A stretch of 56,324 nt of DNA from Oscillospiraceae bacterium (GCA_902778665.1 CACYYN010000015.1:1-56324), one strand, 5' to 3'; shown: positions 44,224 through 52,388, counted from the stretch's first letter. Notes: a model not told the origin generated them from the letters alone. Translations and numbers: made by a program.

Positions 44224-44619
44224 ATGGGTAAAACAGTCAGAGTTACGGCGGCCGTAATATGCAGAGAGAATAAAATATTTGCCACTCAGCGAGGATACGG
44301 CGATTATAAAGACTGGTGGGAATTTCCCGGAGGGAAAATTGAATCGGGTGAATCACCTGAGCAGGCCCTGAAGCGGGAGATTCTGGAAGAGCTGGCCGCA
44401 GAAATCTCGGTTGGCAGAAAAATCATGACGGTGGAATACGATTATCCCACTTTCCACCTCTCTATGGACTGCTTTGTCTGCACGCTGATTTGTGGGGAAC
44501 CGGAGCTGCTGGAGCACGAAGCCGCAAAATGGCTTTCCCGCAGTGAACTGGACAGCGTAAACTGGCTGCCGGCAGACAGAGAAGTGGTTGATACCCTGAA
44601 AGACTATACGGCCTGGTAG
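44224..44619 (+). CDS. Nudix hydrolase (MutT/8-oxo-dGTPase-like)
   Basis: A 131-residue Nudix protein. The Nudix box runs from Gly37 (GGKIESGESPEQALKREILE): G-x5-E (Glu43)-x7-R-E (51-52)-x2-E-E (55-56)-L. Residues WWEFPGGKIE and the C-terminal SVNWLPADREVV match MutT-type (d)NTP pyrophosphohydrolases. It cleaves nucleoside diphosphates linked to another group. It begins 6 bases after the deaminase stop with a weak AAGGA, implying translational coupling. Coupling to a nucleoside deaminase suggests both act on the same nucleotide pool. Confidence 0.92.
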   Translation: MGKTVRVTAAVICRENKIFATQRGYGDYKDWWEFPGGKIESGESPEQALKREILEELAAEISVGRKIMTVEYDYPTFHLSMDCFVCTLICGEPELLEHEAAKWLSRSELDSVNWLPADREVVDTLKDYTAW

Positions 44620-44635
44620 ATACGGAGGTTAAAAA

Positions 44636-45673
44636 ATGAGATCGCTGAACGGTTTTCAGAAGGGCGTAAATTTGGGAGGATGGATCTCTCAGTTTGCAGC
44701 GTATGACACAGAGCATTTCGACAGCTTTATTACGGAAGCGGATATCGCCTTCATCGCCGGGCTGGGTTTTGACCATGTGCGGGTGCCGGTGGATTACAAT
44801 GTGCTGGAAGACGAAGAAGGGAATTATAAAGAAAGCGGCTTCCGGTATCTGCAAAATTGCAGGGAGTGGTGCACCCGTCACAATCTCAATATGCTCATTG
44901 ACCTGCATGAATGCTACGGATATTCCTTTGATCCCCTGAAGAAGGACATGGACCGGAAGAGATTTTTCTATGATGAAAACCTGCAGGAGCGGTTTCTGAA
45001 GCTTTGGCGCAGAATTGCCGAAGAATTTCGCAGTTATCAGGACCGGGTGGCTTTTGAGCCGCTGAATGAAGTCGTTCCGGGCAAGGTTTCCGATGCGTGG
45101 AACGCTCTCGCCGGGAAGTATATTAAAATGATGCGGGAGATTGTACCCGACAGCTGGCTTGTGATCGGCGGGGTACACTATAACAGCGTGCTGAGCGTGC
45201 CGCTGCTTGATCTCCCGACCGACGGGAAAACCGTCTATAATTTCCACTGCTATGAGCCGATGATCTTCACCCATCAGGGGGCATACTGGGTCGACGGCAT
45301 GCCGGGAGACTTCCGCATCGGGTATCCGAAAAGCCTGGAGGAATACCGCACTGCAGGAGAGGCTCTGGATGCAGACCTTGGCGGAGCGGTCTATCAGGAC
45401 GGGATCCGGGAAATCGGCCCCGGGTTTTTTGAGGATATATTCGCCCCTGCTCTTAAGAAAGCGGAAAAGGACAATATTCCCCTCTATTGCGGAGAATACG
45501 GCGTGATTGATCTGGCAGACGGCGAGAGCAAAATCCGCTGGCTGGAAGATATTCATTCCGTTTTTCGCAAATACGGCATCGGCCATGCACTGTGGAATTA
45601 TAAGGAAAAAGACTTCGGAATGCGGGACGAAAAGTTTTCCTGCATCCGAGACAGGTTTATTGAGATTCTCTGA
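44636..45673 (+). CDS. Glycoside hydrolase family 5 (cellulase-fold), intracellular
   Basis: A 345-residue (beta/alpha)8 glycosidase with no signal peptide. The catalytic acid is Glu145 in FEPLNEVV, the nucleophile Glu287 in LYCGEYGV, with supporting His91 (IDLHECYGY), and NFHCYEP near residue 204. Being cytosolic, it should act on oligosaccharides already imported, not on polymer. It lies 16 bases after the Nudix gene with GGAGG upstream and ends at a strong terminator, so it is the third gene of the deaminase operon, an odd partnership. Exact GH5 subfamily not determined. Confidence 0.9.
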   Translation: MRSLNGFQKGVNLGGWISQFAAYDTEHFDSFITEADIAFIAGLGFDHVRVPVDYNVLEDEEGNYKESGFRYLQNCREWCTRHNLNMLIDLHECYGYSFDPLKKDMDRKRFFYDENLQERFLKLWRRIAEEFRSYQDRVAFEPLNEVVPGKVSDAWNALAGKYIKMMREIVPDSWLVIGGVHYNSVLSVPLLDLPTDGKTVYNFHCYEPMIFTHQGAYWVDGMPGDFRIGYPKSLEEYRTAGEALDADLGGAVYQDGIREIGPGFFEDIFAPALKKAEKDNIPLYCGEYGVIDLADGESKIRWLEDIHSVFRKYGIGHALWNYKEKDFGMRDEKFSCIRDRFIEIL

Positions 45674-45675
45674 TG

Positions 45676-45715
45676 AAAAGACTGCCGGCAGCATAAGCAC
45701 TGCCGGCAGTCTTTT
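45676..45715 (+). terminator. Terminator of the deaminase-Nudix-GH5 operon
   Basis: A perfect 15-bp stem, AAAAGACTGCCGGCA (45676-45690) with TGCCGGCAGTCTTTT (45701-45715), immediately after the GH5 stop. Confidence 0.88.
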
Positions 45716-45764
45716 CATCTCACCATATCCGGGTTCAGGTCGGAATGTTCCTCCTACATTTTTC

Positions 45765-45793
45765 TTTACCTTCGGTATGAATTGGGGTATAAT
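45765..45793 (+). promoter_or_regulatory. Promoter of the cyclophilin gene
   Basis: TTTACC (45765-45770), 17 bases, TATAAT (45788-45793), 53 bases ahead of the start. Confidence 0.55.
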
Positions 45794-45846
45794 TCAGCTT
45801 CAGGATATGCCTGATCAAAAGCATCAACCGGAAAGGAATTCTATTT

Positions 45847-46491
45847 ATGATTTCAGACAACTTTTTTCGTAAAACAATCACTTTGCTGATGGCAGTGCTG
45901 CTGGTATTCGCCCTTGCCGGATGCGGGAAGGTCCAATCCGTTCAGGCCGCCAAGCCGGCGGAATCATCCGGTGAGGCGGGCGTTCAGCCCTTTACAAAGG
46001 TACGGCATGCAGAAATCACGGTGAAGGATTACGGCACCATCAAACTGGAACTGGATGAGGGCACTGCTCCTATTACAGTGGAAAACTTCATTAAACTGGC
46101 GAAAGACGGCTTCTATGACGGGCTTACCTTCCACCGGATCATGGATGGGTTTATGATTCAGGGCGGCGATCCTCTGGGCAACGGAACGGGAGGATCGAAG
46201 GACAACATCAAGGGTGAATTCTCCACCAACGGTGTCAACAATCCAATCAGCCATGTAAAGGGCATTATATCCATGGCAAGAGCAAATGACCCGGACAGCG
46301 CCAGTTCCCAGTTTTTCATCACGGTGGCAGACTCCACCTTCTTAGACGGAAGCTATGCCGCTTTCGGCCGTGTGACGGAGGGAATGGACGTAGCAGAGAA
46401 AATTGCCAAAGATGCAAAACCCGTGGACAACAACGGAACAATCCCTGCTGACCAGCAGCCGGTGATTGAAAAAATTGTCATTACAGATTGA
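45847..46491 (+). CDS. Lipoprotein peptidyl-prolyl isomerase (cyclophilin type)
   Basis: A 214-residue exported isomerase. A lipoprotein signal ends at the lipobox LAGC with Cys26 as lipidation site, followed by a short Ala/Glu/Ser linker. The cyclophilin domain spans about 55-212: [30 protein letters not shown] and [10 protein letters not shown]. It would sit on the outer face of the membrane and help exported proteins fold. It is monocistronic; AAAGGA precedes the start. Confidence 0.95.
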   Translation: MISDNFFRKTITLLMAVLLVFALAGCGKVQSVQAAKPAESSGEAGVQPFTKVRHAEITVKDYGTIKLELDEGTAPITVENFIKLAKDGFYDGLTFHRIMDGFMIQGGDPLGNGTGGSKDNIKGEFSTNGVNNPISHVKGIISMARANDPDSASSQFFITVADSTFLDGSYAAFGRVTEGMDVAEKIAKDAKPVDNNGTIPADQQPVIEKIVITD

Positions 46492-46507
46492 GCAGATCAT
46501 AAGGATG

Positions 46508-46543
46508 CTATCCTGCCGGGAATTCCTGGCAGGATAGTTTTTT
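46508..46543 (+). terminator. Terminator of the cyclophilin gene
   Basis: A 10-bp stem, CTATCCTGCC (46508-46517) with GGCAGGATAG (46528-46537), followed by TTTTTT. Confidence 0.85.
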
Positions 46544-47087
46544 ACTGCTTTTTCTCTTCTTTCAGCCTACGGCGAACGTAGGCAAAGGCGGCTTCTTCTC
46601 CCTCATTTTTCAGTGTCAGAAGCATTTTCTCCAGCTCTGCTGCTGTTTCCGGATGGATGAGCATAACCTCTCTGGCATTGTCATAATATTCAAAGGGAGA
46701 CGCATCGGTGTACTTCTCTTTGAGATAGATTTTACTCGCTGCAAGACGGTCACAGAACATTTCTGCCACAAAGCGGATCGGCATTTTATTCCCTTCATAG
46801 TGCACGGTTCCGTCGGGTCGGATATGGTAGTCAATCCAGTATTCATAATGGTGGCGGTTTCGGCCTTTATGGTGAAGCCAGGCAATGGAGATCCCCGTGT
46901 CCCGCCGCTCGGCGTCATTGGGGCTTTCAAAACCGCGATAGTATTTCGCCCCTCGCCAGAATTCTACGGGTGAATACTTGCTCAGGTCATGGCTAAGCCC
47001 CTGCCGGACAAGTCCCAGCCGGAAACAGTACCGGCACACCAGATTGCGATGTTCCGTAATGGTTTTAAAATGGGCAAACGGATGCAT
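46542..47087 (-). CDS. DUF5662 family protein (HD-like)
   Basis: A 181-residue protein starting MHPFAHFKTITEHRNLVCRY. GLSHDLSKYSPVEFWRGAKY and WLHHKGRNRHHYEYWIDY are the conserved blocks of DUF5662, with HD and multiple His residues that suggest a metal-binding HD-type fold. The ATG at 47087 is chosen because AGGAGG lies 5 bases upstream; an extended frame begins 69 bases earlier without a site. Function unknown. It lies 78 bases from the ABC pseudogene end, on the same strand. Confidence 0.8.
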   Translation of the reverse strand: MHPFAHFKTITEHRNLVCRYCFRLGLVRQGLSHDLSKYSPVEFWRGAKYYRGFESPNDAERRDTGISIAWLHHKGRNRHHYEYWIDYHIRPDGTVHYEGNKMPIRFVAEMFCDRLAASKIYLKEKYTDASPFEYYDNAREVMLIHPETAAELEKMLLTLKNEGEEAAFAYVRRRLKEEKKQ

Positions 47088-47164
47088 ATTTCCTCCTGAT
47101 ACTGCGTGCACCTGCTGTTTTTCCCTCTCCCCTGTCATAAGTGTAAGAAAGGGCACATGCCGGC

Positions 47165-47950
47165 CTATTCCTGTGCTTTTTCCTGAACTTCTTCCATCAC
47201 CTGCTCAAAGGATTCGCAGAGAAATGCTTTTCCGTCCTTCAGGCGATAGATCATATCCGCCTTCCGAAGGGTGTTGAGGCGATGGGCAACCATCAGCATG
47301 GTGCAGGACCCCATCAGAGACTCAATTGCCTCCTGCACCTGCTTCTCGCTCTCTGCGTCAAGGGCACTGGTGGCTTCATCAAAGAGAATAAATTTTGCTT
47401 CGCGAAGGAGTGCTCTTGCAATGGCAATGCGCTGGCGCTGCCCACCCGACAGGTTGTCCCCGCCCTCCAGAATCTCCCGGTTGAGTCCATCCGGATGGGA
47501 CAGCACCAGATCCTCGAGACCGACACATTGGAGGTTTCCGTCTTATGCCGCAGGATCACTTTGTTTTCGGCAATCGGACGCATAAAGGCACGTGTTATCC
47601 AGGCCGAAACCGGAATCGCAATCAGATAGAAAAGCAGCATTACAGGCATCTTCACCAGTGCCACAATCGCCACAAAGACCACGTCTTCCGACATCATCAG
47701 CACATCGTTGGCATTTTCATAGATCAGCTGTCCGATGAACTGCACATCAGAAACCAGCTTGGAGAGGATCTTTCCGCTCCTGGTTGTATTATGATATTTG
47801 ATGGAAAGAAGCTGGAGTTTGTTGACAATGGCCATCTTAAAGCCCGACTCCACAGCTCTGGTAAACCTGTGATATATTTTATTATCCAGCCAGGCACAGA
47901 CCAGGTTGACGGTGAGGGCAATTGCCGTCCAGCTGTTTGACCATAGTCTT
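47165..47950 (-). pseudogene. ABC exporter remnant (truncated, internally deleted, frameshifted)
   Basis: Two fragments of one ABC exporter (fused membrane and ATPase domains) lie in different frames. Bases about 47521-47940 encode a middle piece of the membrane domain, with KLQLLSIKYHNTTRSGKILS and VSDVQFIGQLIYE. Bases 47165-47520 encode the last part of the ATPase: LSGGQRQRIAIARALL, FDEATSALD and AHRLNTLRKAD. Missing are the N-terminus, the rest of the membrane domain and the Walker A and Q-loop region; the junction near 47521 shifts the frame. The gene cannot make a transporter. Because its lost N-terminus is unknown, I cannot tell whether it was a peptidase-containing exporter of GG-leader peptides, though such a peptide is encoded next door. 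Confidence 0.85.
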
Positions 47951-48111
47951 TCCTCCTGCTCTTCAACCTGCGTTATCGTGGCAGAAACCGACGGACTGTT
48001 GATTGTTATATAATATACCCCTCTTTCGCATTGTCTGTCAAAAGAAAATACGCAGTCGTCTATCATTTGCAAAAGAAGAACAATTATTTGCATTAGATTT
48101 ACAAATATTTC

Positions 48112-48140
48112 TTGCTCTCGCCGTCCTTGTGTGTTATGAT
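48112..48140 (+). promoter_or_regulatory. Candidate upstream promoter of the LysM peptide gene
   Basis: TTGCTC (48112-48117), 17 bases, TATGAT (48135-48140). The -10 is framed by a TGTGT...ACACA dyad (48129-48144). Confidence 0.45.
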
Positions 48141-48184
48141 ACACAGAAGAAACCGTCTGAAAACGGGAATCATAAAGCGTGGTC

Positions 48185-48220
48185 TGTGTGACAGTTGTGT
48201 GACAGATGCGATGCTATAAT
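48185..48220 (+). promoter_or_regulatory. Promoter with direct repeats ahead of the LysM peptide gene
   Basis: A perfect TATAAT (48215-48220) has no -35 hexamer. In its place are two direct repeats of TGTGTGACAG starting at 48185 and 48196, 11 bases apart, so they sit on the same DNA face. This is the look of an activator-dependent promoter. Confidence 0.6.
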
Positions 48221-48295
48221 GGATAGCGTACAGGGACGAAATCCAACAGCATGACCAGAAGAATTGTAAAAAATTTTATGAAGGAGAACAATAAA

Positions 48296-48574
48296 ATGGA
48301 AAAACTGAACGATCTTGAACTTGAGCAGGCTTCCGGCGGCGTTCTTTCCGATCCGGTCAACGGTATGCAGGGTAATGTGGTGTTTACTCCCGGTACCGTC
48401 AATTATGCGCCCAATCAGCTTACACCCTACGTTGTCAAGAGAGGTGACTGCCTGAGCGTGATTGCACAGCGCAACAACACCACCGTCGGCATTCTGCAGA
48501 ATATCAACCATATCCCCAATCCTGACCAGATTAAAGAGGGTATGACGATCATGATCCCCAGAAGATTCTTCTGA
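48296..48574 (+). CDS. Double-glycine-leader LysM protein
   Basis: A 92-residue protein of unusual make-up. Residues 1-15 (MEKLNDLELEQASGG) match the double-glycine leader of peptides exported and cut by peptidase-containing ABC transporters: LNDLELEQASGG fits L-S/N-x-x-E-L-x-x-(I/V/A)-S-G-G. Residues about 45-88 are one LysM domain (VVKRGDCLSVIAQRNNTTVG, NHIPNPDQIKEGM). Residues 16-44 form a flexible Gly/Asn/Pro-rich linker. Cleavage after GG15 would release a 77-residue LysM protein with one cysteine (Cys52). ATG 48296 is chosen as AAGGAG lies 9 bases upstream; an in-frame ATG at 48251 lacks a site. A peptidoglycan-binding secreted factor or bacteriocin-like protein is inferred. Confidence 0.82.
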   Translation: MEKLNDLELEQASGGVLSDPVNGMQGNVVFTPGTVNYAPNQLTPYVVKRGDCLSVIAQRNNTTVGILQNINHIPNPDQIKEGMTIMIPRRFF

Positions 48575-48587
48575 CAAAAAAGAATCT

Positions 48588-48630
48588 GCTCTGCGGCTGC
48601 ACAGAAGCGTGCAGCCGCAGAGCTTTTTTT
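48588..48630 (+). terminator. Terminator of the LysM peptide gene
   Basis: A perfect 15-bp stem (48588-48602 with 48609-48623) and a seven-T tract (48624-48630). Confidence 0.92.
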
Positions 48631-48637
48631 GTGCGTG

Positions 48638-49663
48638 TTAGCGCTGAACCCGTCCGGATGCATTCCCTCCGGCGAGGGCAAGAACTTCCTTTTCCGAGGC
48701 GAGATTGAAATCATATTCGGTCGCCTGTTTCAGGCAGCTGGCTGCAACGGCAAATTCAATCTGCTTCTGCTGATCCTCCGGCCACTTCCGCATGGCGTGA
48801 ATCAGGCCTCCGCCGAAAGAGTCTCCCCCACCGACACGGTCGACAAGATGGATCAGATAATTGCGGGCGAAATAAGCATCCCCATCCCTGTAAAGCATAC
48901 CGCTCCAGTTGTTATCAGAAGCGGAGATACTGCCGCGAAGGGTGATCGCCACAGCCCGGAATGAAAACCGCTCCGTAAGCTGCCTGGCCACCGAGATGTA
49001 GCCTTCACGGTCCAGTTTGCCGGAATTGATATCCGTGTTCTCCGCAGCGATGCCGAAAACATCCTTTGCATCTTCTTCGTTGGCAATGCAGATGTCCACA
49101 TACGGCATAAGGGTGCTCATCACCTCGCCTGCTTTCTCCCGGCTCCACAGCTTACCGCGATAATTCAGGTCGCAGGAAACCGTAATACCTCTTTCCTTTG
49201 CAGCTTTGCATGCATCCAGGCAGGCAGCGGGCATGTCCCCGCCGAGAGCCGGTGTGATGCCGGTAAAGTGGAACCAGTCCGCATCCCGAAATATACTGTC
49301 CCAGTCAAACTCATCACGCTTTGCAATTGCGATGGAGGAGTTTGCCCTGTCATAAAGTACCTTGCTGCCACGTTGGGAAGCACCCTTTTCACAATAATAC
49401 ACACCAAGTCTCGGGCCTCCCCGCAGGATCATGGAGGTGTCCACGCCATAGCGCCGCAGGGCATTGACTGCATTCTGGCCGATCTCGTGATCCGGAACCT
49501 TGGAAACAAAAGCTGCGTCATCCCCGAAATTGGAAAGGGAAACCGCCACATTCGCTTCTCCCCCGGCGTAGGTTGCCTCAAAAACCGACGTCTGCAGAAA
49601 TCGCTGGTATCCGGGAGGATTCAGCCGCATCATGATTTCCCCAAAAGAAATTATTTTAGCCAT
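48638..49663 (-). CDS. kdgK: 2-dehydro-3-deoxygluconokinase (PfkB family)
   Basis: A 341-residue ribokinase-family sugar kinase that phosphorylates KDG to KDPG. Substrate end AKIISFGEIMMRLNPPGYQR, YAGGEANVAVSLSNFG and the catalytic VDRVGGGDSFGGGLIHAM. The GAGDSF motif reads GGGDSF, with the base Asp kept. It overlaps the KDPG aldolase gene by 8 bases, a fixed pairing in uronate catabolism. No uronate isomerase, dehydratase or transporter is nearby, so upstream enzymes must be elsewhere. Confidence 0.9.
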   Translation of the reverse strand: MAKIISFGEIMMRLNPPGYQRFLQTSVFEATYAGGEANVAVSLSNFGDDAAFVSKVPDHEIGQNAVNALRRYGVDTSMILRGGPRLGVYYCEKGASQRGSKVLYDRANSSIAIAKRDEFDWDSIFRDADWFHFTGITPALGGDMPAACLDACKAAKERGITVSCDLNYRGKLWSREKAGEVMSTLMPYVDICIANEEDAKDVFGIAAENTDINSGKLDREGYISVARQLTERFSFRAVAITLRGSISASDNNWSGMLYRDGDAYFARNYLIHLVDRVGGGDSFGGGLIHAMRKWPEDQQKQIEFAVAASCLKQATEYDFNLASEKEVLALAGGNASGRVQR

Positions 49664-50306
49664 TTTCTTTCACCGCCTTTGTAAATTCTTTCGCCAGTTC
49701 CGTAATTTTTGCCCATTCTCCGTCTCGGATCCATTCTTTGTTGACCAGGTTTCCTCCGACTCCCAGGCCGACACACCCGGCTTTCATAAAATCGGCAGCG
49801 TTTTTTTCATTGATACCGCCTACCGCCATAAGTGGAATATGAGTGAGCGGCGCACGGACAGCTTTGATATATCCCGGACCGAGGCTGGCTGCCGGAAACA
49901 CCTTTACCGCGTCAGCCCCGGCTTCATAGGCAGTCAGGATTTCTGTGGGAGTAAGGGCGCCCGGGAACAGGCCGAGGCCCAAAGCCTTTCCGGCACGGAT
50001 AATTTCAGGCTGGGTGGCAGGCGTCACCAGATAATGCCCGCCTGCATTATAAGTCATGCTCACTTGCTGCAGGGTTATCACAGTGCCTGCCCCGGCCAGA
50101 AGCTGATCGCCGAACTCCTTTGCAACGGCTTCAATACCTGCTGCCGTATCCTTCCAGCTTTCGGGATTTTTCTGGTCGTAGGTGATTTCCATCATGCCGA
50201 TTCCGCCCTCTGCAAGAGCGTGACCCAGCCGGACCAGGTATTCAGGGGCAAGCCCCCGTACGATGGCAATAATTTTCCGTTTTCTGACTGCTTCCAATGG
50301 TGTCAT
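49656..50306 (-). CDS. KDPG/KHG aldolase
   Basis: A 216-residue class I aldolase splitting KDPG into pyruvate and glyceraldehyde-3-phosphate. Start motif AVRKRKIIAIVRG, GAGTVITLQQV, and the Schiff-base lysine in ADAVKVFPA. ATG at 50306 follows AAAGGG; the longer frame starts with TTG 15 bases earlier. It overlaps kdgK. A dyad ACAGAACTCTGT (50350-50361) lies upstream and could be an operator, but this is weak. Confidence 0.9.
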   Translation of the reverse strand: MTPLEAVRKRKIIAIVRGLAPEYLVRLGHALAEGGIGMMEITYDQKNPESWKDTAAGIEAVAKEFGDQLLAGAGTVITLQQVSMTYNAGGHYLVTPATQPEIIRAGKALGLGLFPGALTPTEILTAYEAGADAVKVFPAASLGPGYIKAVRAPLTHIPLMAVGGINEKNAADFMKAGCVGLGVGGNLVNKEWIRDGEWAKITELAKEFTKAVKENG

Positions 50307-50408
50307 GTTTTTCCCTTTCAAAGTCTAATAGAAATATAATAGAAAACTAACAGAACTCTGTTTTTTCAGTTGGGTGCTCGAGCTGTCAGGCAGCTTTGCC
50401 CCGACGGT

Positions 50409-52355
50409 TCAGGCGAGGAACGCCCGGGCCTTGCTGTACCCGTCCCGCATGGCGTGAGGGATTCTGCCGCTCTTTTCATTGTCCCCGATGACGAGGACGT
50501 TATCGAAGGCAGATCTGAACTGCTCGGCTGTCACTTCATCCGGTCGGACGCCCAGCGAGAGCACAACCGTTTCGGCATTTATCAGCACATCTTCTCCGGA
50601 TTCCAGGTTTTCCGCCACGGCTCCTTCCGGCGTAATCGCTTTCAGCTTGTGGGAGGTATAGATTTCGGGATGATAGGGCTTGATTCGCTCCATCATATCC
50701 GCCACGATCACGGAGAACATACCGGCTCCCACATGGTCCAGCATCTCTATGATTGAAACCTCACAGCCAGAAAGGCATAGGCCTTCGGCACATTCAAGCC
50801 CTGTCATACCGGATCCGACCACTGCCACTCTGCCGCTGAGTTTTACTTTGCCGGAGATCACATCATGGGACGTGACCACATTGCTGAGATCAACACCCGG
50901 TACATTCGGGATGATCGGCTTTGCCCCGCATGCTACCACGACGCCCGCAGGGGAAAGGGCTTTCACCTCGTCCACCGAGGGGGCATGCCCCGTCATGATT
51001 TTTACCCCGAGACGGTGCAGCTCTTCTTCCATGGTCTGGGAAGCATAGGTGATTTTTTCCTTATGATAGGATTTGTCTGCCAGGTTCATGCTGCCGGCAA
51101 GCACTTTCTCCTTCTCAAAGAGGGTTACGTCGAAGCCTCTCGCCTGCAGCACAATGGCGGCCTCCATGCCGGCAGGGCCTGCTCCGATCACCGCGACCGG
51201 TCTGCCTGCTCCGTCCTTCGGAAGGCAGGCGCTTTCGGCAAACTCAAAGCCGGCGCGGGGATTCAGTGCACAGCGGATCGGCATCTGGCTGTAGAGCTGT
51301 TCCCGGCAGAACATGCATCCGAGACATTTGCGGATGCCGAGAGAATCTCCTGCGGCAGCCTTTTTCATAAACATGGGATCTGCGATCAGGGCACGGCCCA
51401 GGCAGACGAAATCGGAAACCTCTTCCTCCAGCATCTGCTCGGCAAACTCCGGGCTTTTGATGGTGTTGGTCGCAAGAACCGGAATGGAAACCGCATCATG
51501 CACTGCTTTGGCCACATGCTTCTTCCAGCCGGAGACATAGGAATAGGGCTCACAGTTGGCATTGGCATTGAAGTTATTTCCGTTGGAAACATTCAGGCAG
51601 TCAGCCCCGGCCTTCTCCAGTATTTTTGCAATTTCGACCCCGTCAGCAATCGTAAGCGTACCGGGAATGTCCGGCGTGAATTCATCTCCCGGGAAACGAA
51701 CGCTGACCGGGAAGTCCCTTCCGCAGGCGGCGTGAATACCCTGCACGATTTCTGTATAGAACCGGCATCTGTTCTCCGTGGATCCGCCGTATGCATCGTC
51801 ACGGTTATTATAATACGGGCTCAAAAACTGGTGAAGCAGATAGCCGTGCGTACCAGCCAGTTCTACTCCGTCAAAGCCGGATTGCTTTGCCCGCACAGCT
51901 GCATCGATGAAACGCTGCTGTTCAATTCTGATCTCCTCCACGGTCATTTTGTGGCCGGGTTTTCCACCGGGGAGGGCGGGGATTTCACTCGGTGCCCAGG
52001 GAGCACCGGAGGGTGTGGGGGCACTTTTTGCCCCGTAATGATGCAGCTGGATGAAGACCCTGCAGTCATGGGCATGGATGGCCTCGGTGAGAAGCATCCA
52101 GTCCGTCCGGTAGCGGTTGGCCGTCAGGCTGAGCTGATGATCCCAGAGGGTGTTGTTCACATCGTCCACCGCAGTGGCCTCAATAATAATAAGCCCTACA
52201 CCGCCCTTTGCACGCTCTTCATAATAGGCTATCGTGCGAGGGCCGGGATGCCCGTCATTCTCTCCGTACAACACCTGCATGGGGGGCATGACAAAACGGT
52301 TTTTTATTCGCAGGGAACCGATTTTCCCCGGCGTAAATAATTTCGGATATTTCAT
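50409..52355 (-). CDS. Old Yellow Enzyme/2,4-dienoyl-CoA reductase-like FeS flavoenzyme
   Basis: A 648-residue three-domain flavoenzyme of the enoate reductase/BaiCD type. The N-terminal TIM barrel (1 to about 335) binds FMN, with PPMQVLYGENDG and the SVRFPGDEF strand. A 4Fe-4S cluster follows with Cys344, Cys347, Cys350 and Cys362: the third cysteine is spaced x2, where relatives I know have x3. Then come FAD (GAGPAGMEAAIVLQARGFD) and NAD(P)H (VVGSGMTGLECAEGLCLSG) domains. It would reduce a C=C bond of an unsaturated acid, CoA ester or steroid-like compound. Substrate unknown. Confidence 0.9.
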   Translation of the reverse strand: MKYPKLFTPGKIGSLRIKNRFVMPPMQVLYGENDGHPGPRTIAYYEERAKGGVGLIIIEATAVDDVNNTLWDHQLSLTANRYRTDWMLLTEAIHAHDCRVFIQLHHYGAKSAPTPSGAPWAPSEIPALPGGKPGHKMTVEEIRIEQQRFIDAAVRAKQSGFDGVELAGTHGYLLHQFLSPYYNNRDDAYGGSTENRCRFYTEIVQGIHAACGRDFPVSVRFPGDEFTPDIPGTLTIADGVEIAKILEKAGADCLNVSNGNNFNANANCEPYSYVSGWKKHVAKAVHDAVSIPVLATNTIKSPEFAEQMLEEEVSDFVCLGRALIADPMFMKKAAAGDSLGIRKCLGCMFCREQLYSQMPIRCALNPRAGFEFAESACLPKDGAGRPVAVIGAGPAGMEAAIVLQARGFDVTLFEKEKVLAGSMNLADKSYHKEKITYASQTMEEELHRLGVKIMTGHAPSVDEVKALSPAGVVVACGAKPIIPNVPGVDLSNVVTSHDVISGKVKLSGRVAVVGSGMTGLECAEGLCLSGCEVSIIEMLDHVGAGMFSVIVADMMERIKPYHPEIYTSHKLKAITPEGAVAENLESGEDVLINAETVVLSLGVRPDEVTAEQFRSAFDNVLVIGDNEKSGRIPHAMRDGYSKARAFLA

Positions 52356-52388
52356 AATCGTGTTTCTTTCTCCATGATGATTCCTGCG

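Noticed and set aside
47165-48144. Sequencing error splitting one intact ABC gene
   Set aside because: A single frameshift would not explain loss of the Walker A region, much of the membrane domain and the N-terminus.
48251-48295. 15-residue N-terminal extension of the LysM peptide
   Set aside because: No binding site ahead of 48251, and it would bury the GG leader; AAGGAG fits ATG 48296.
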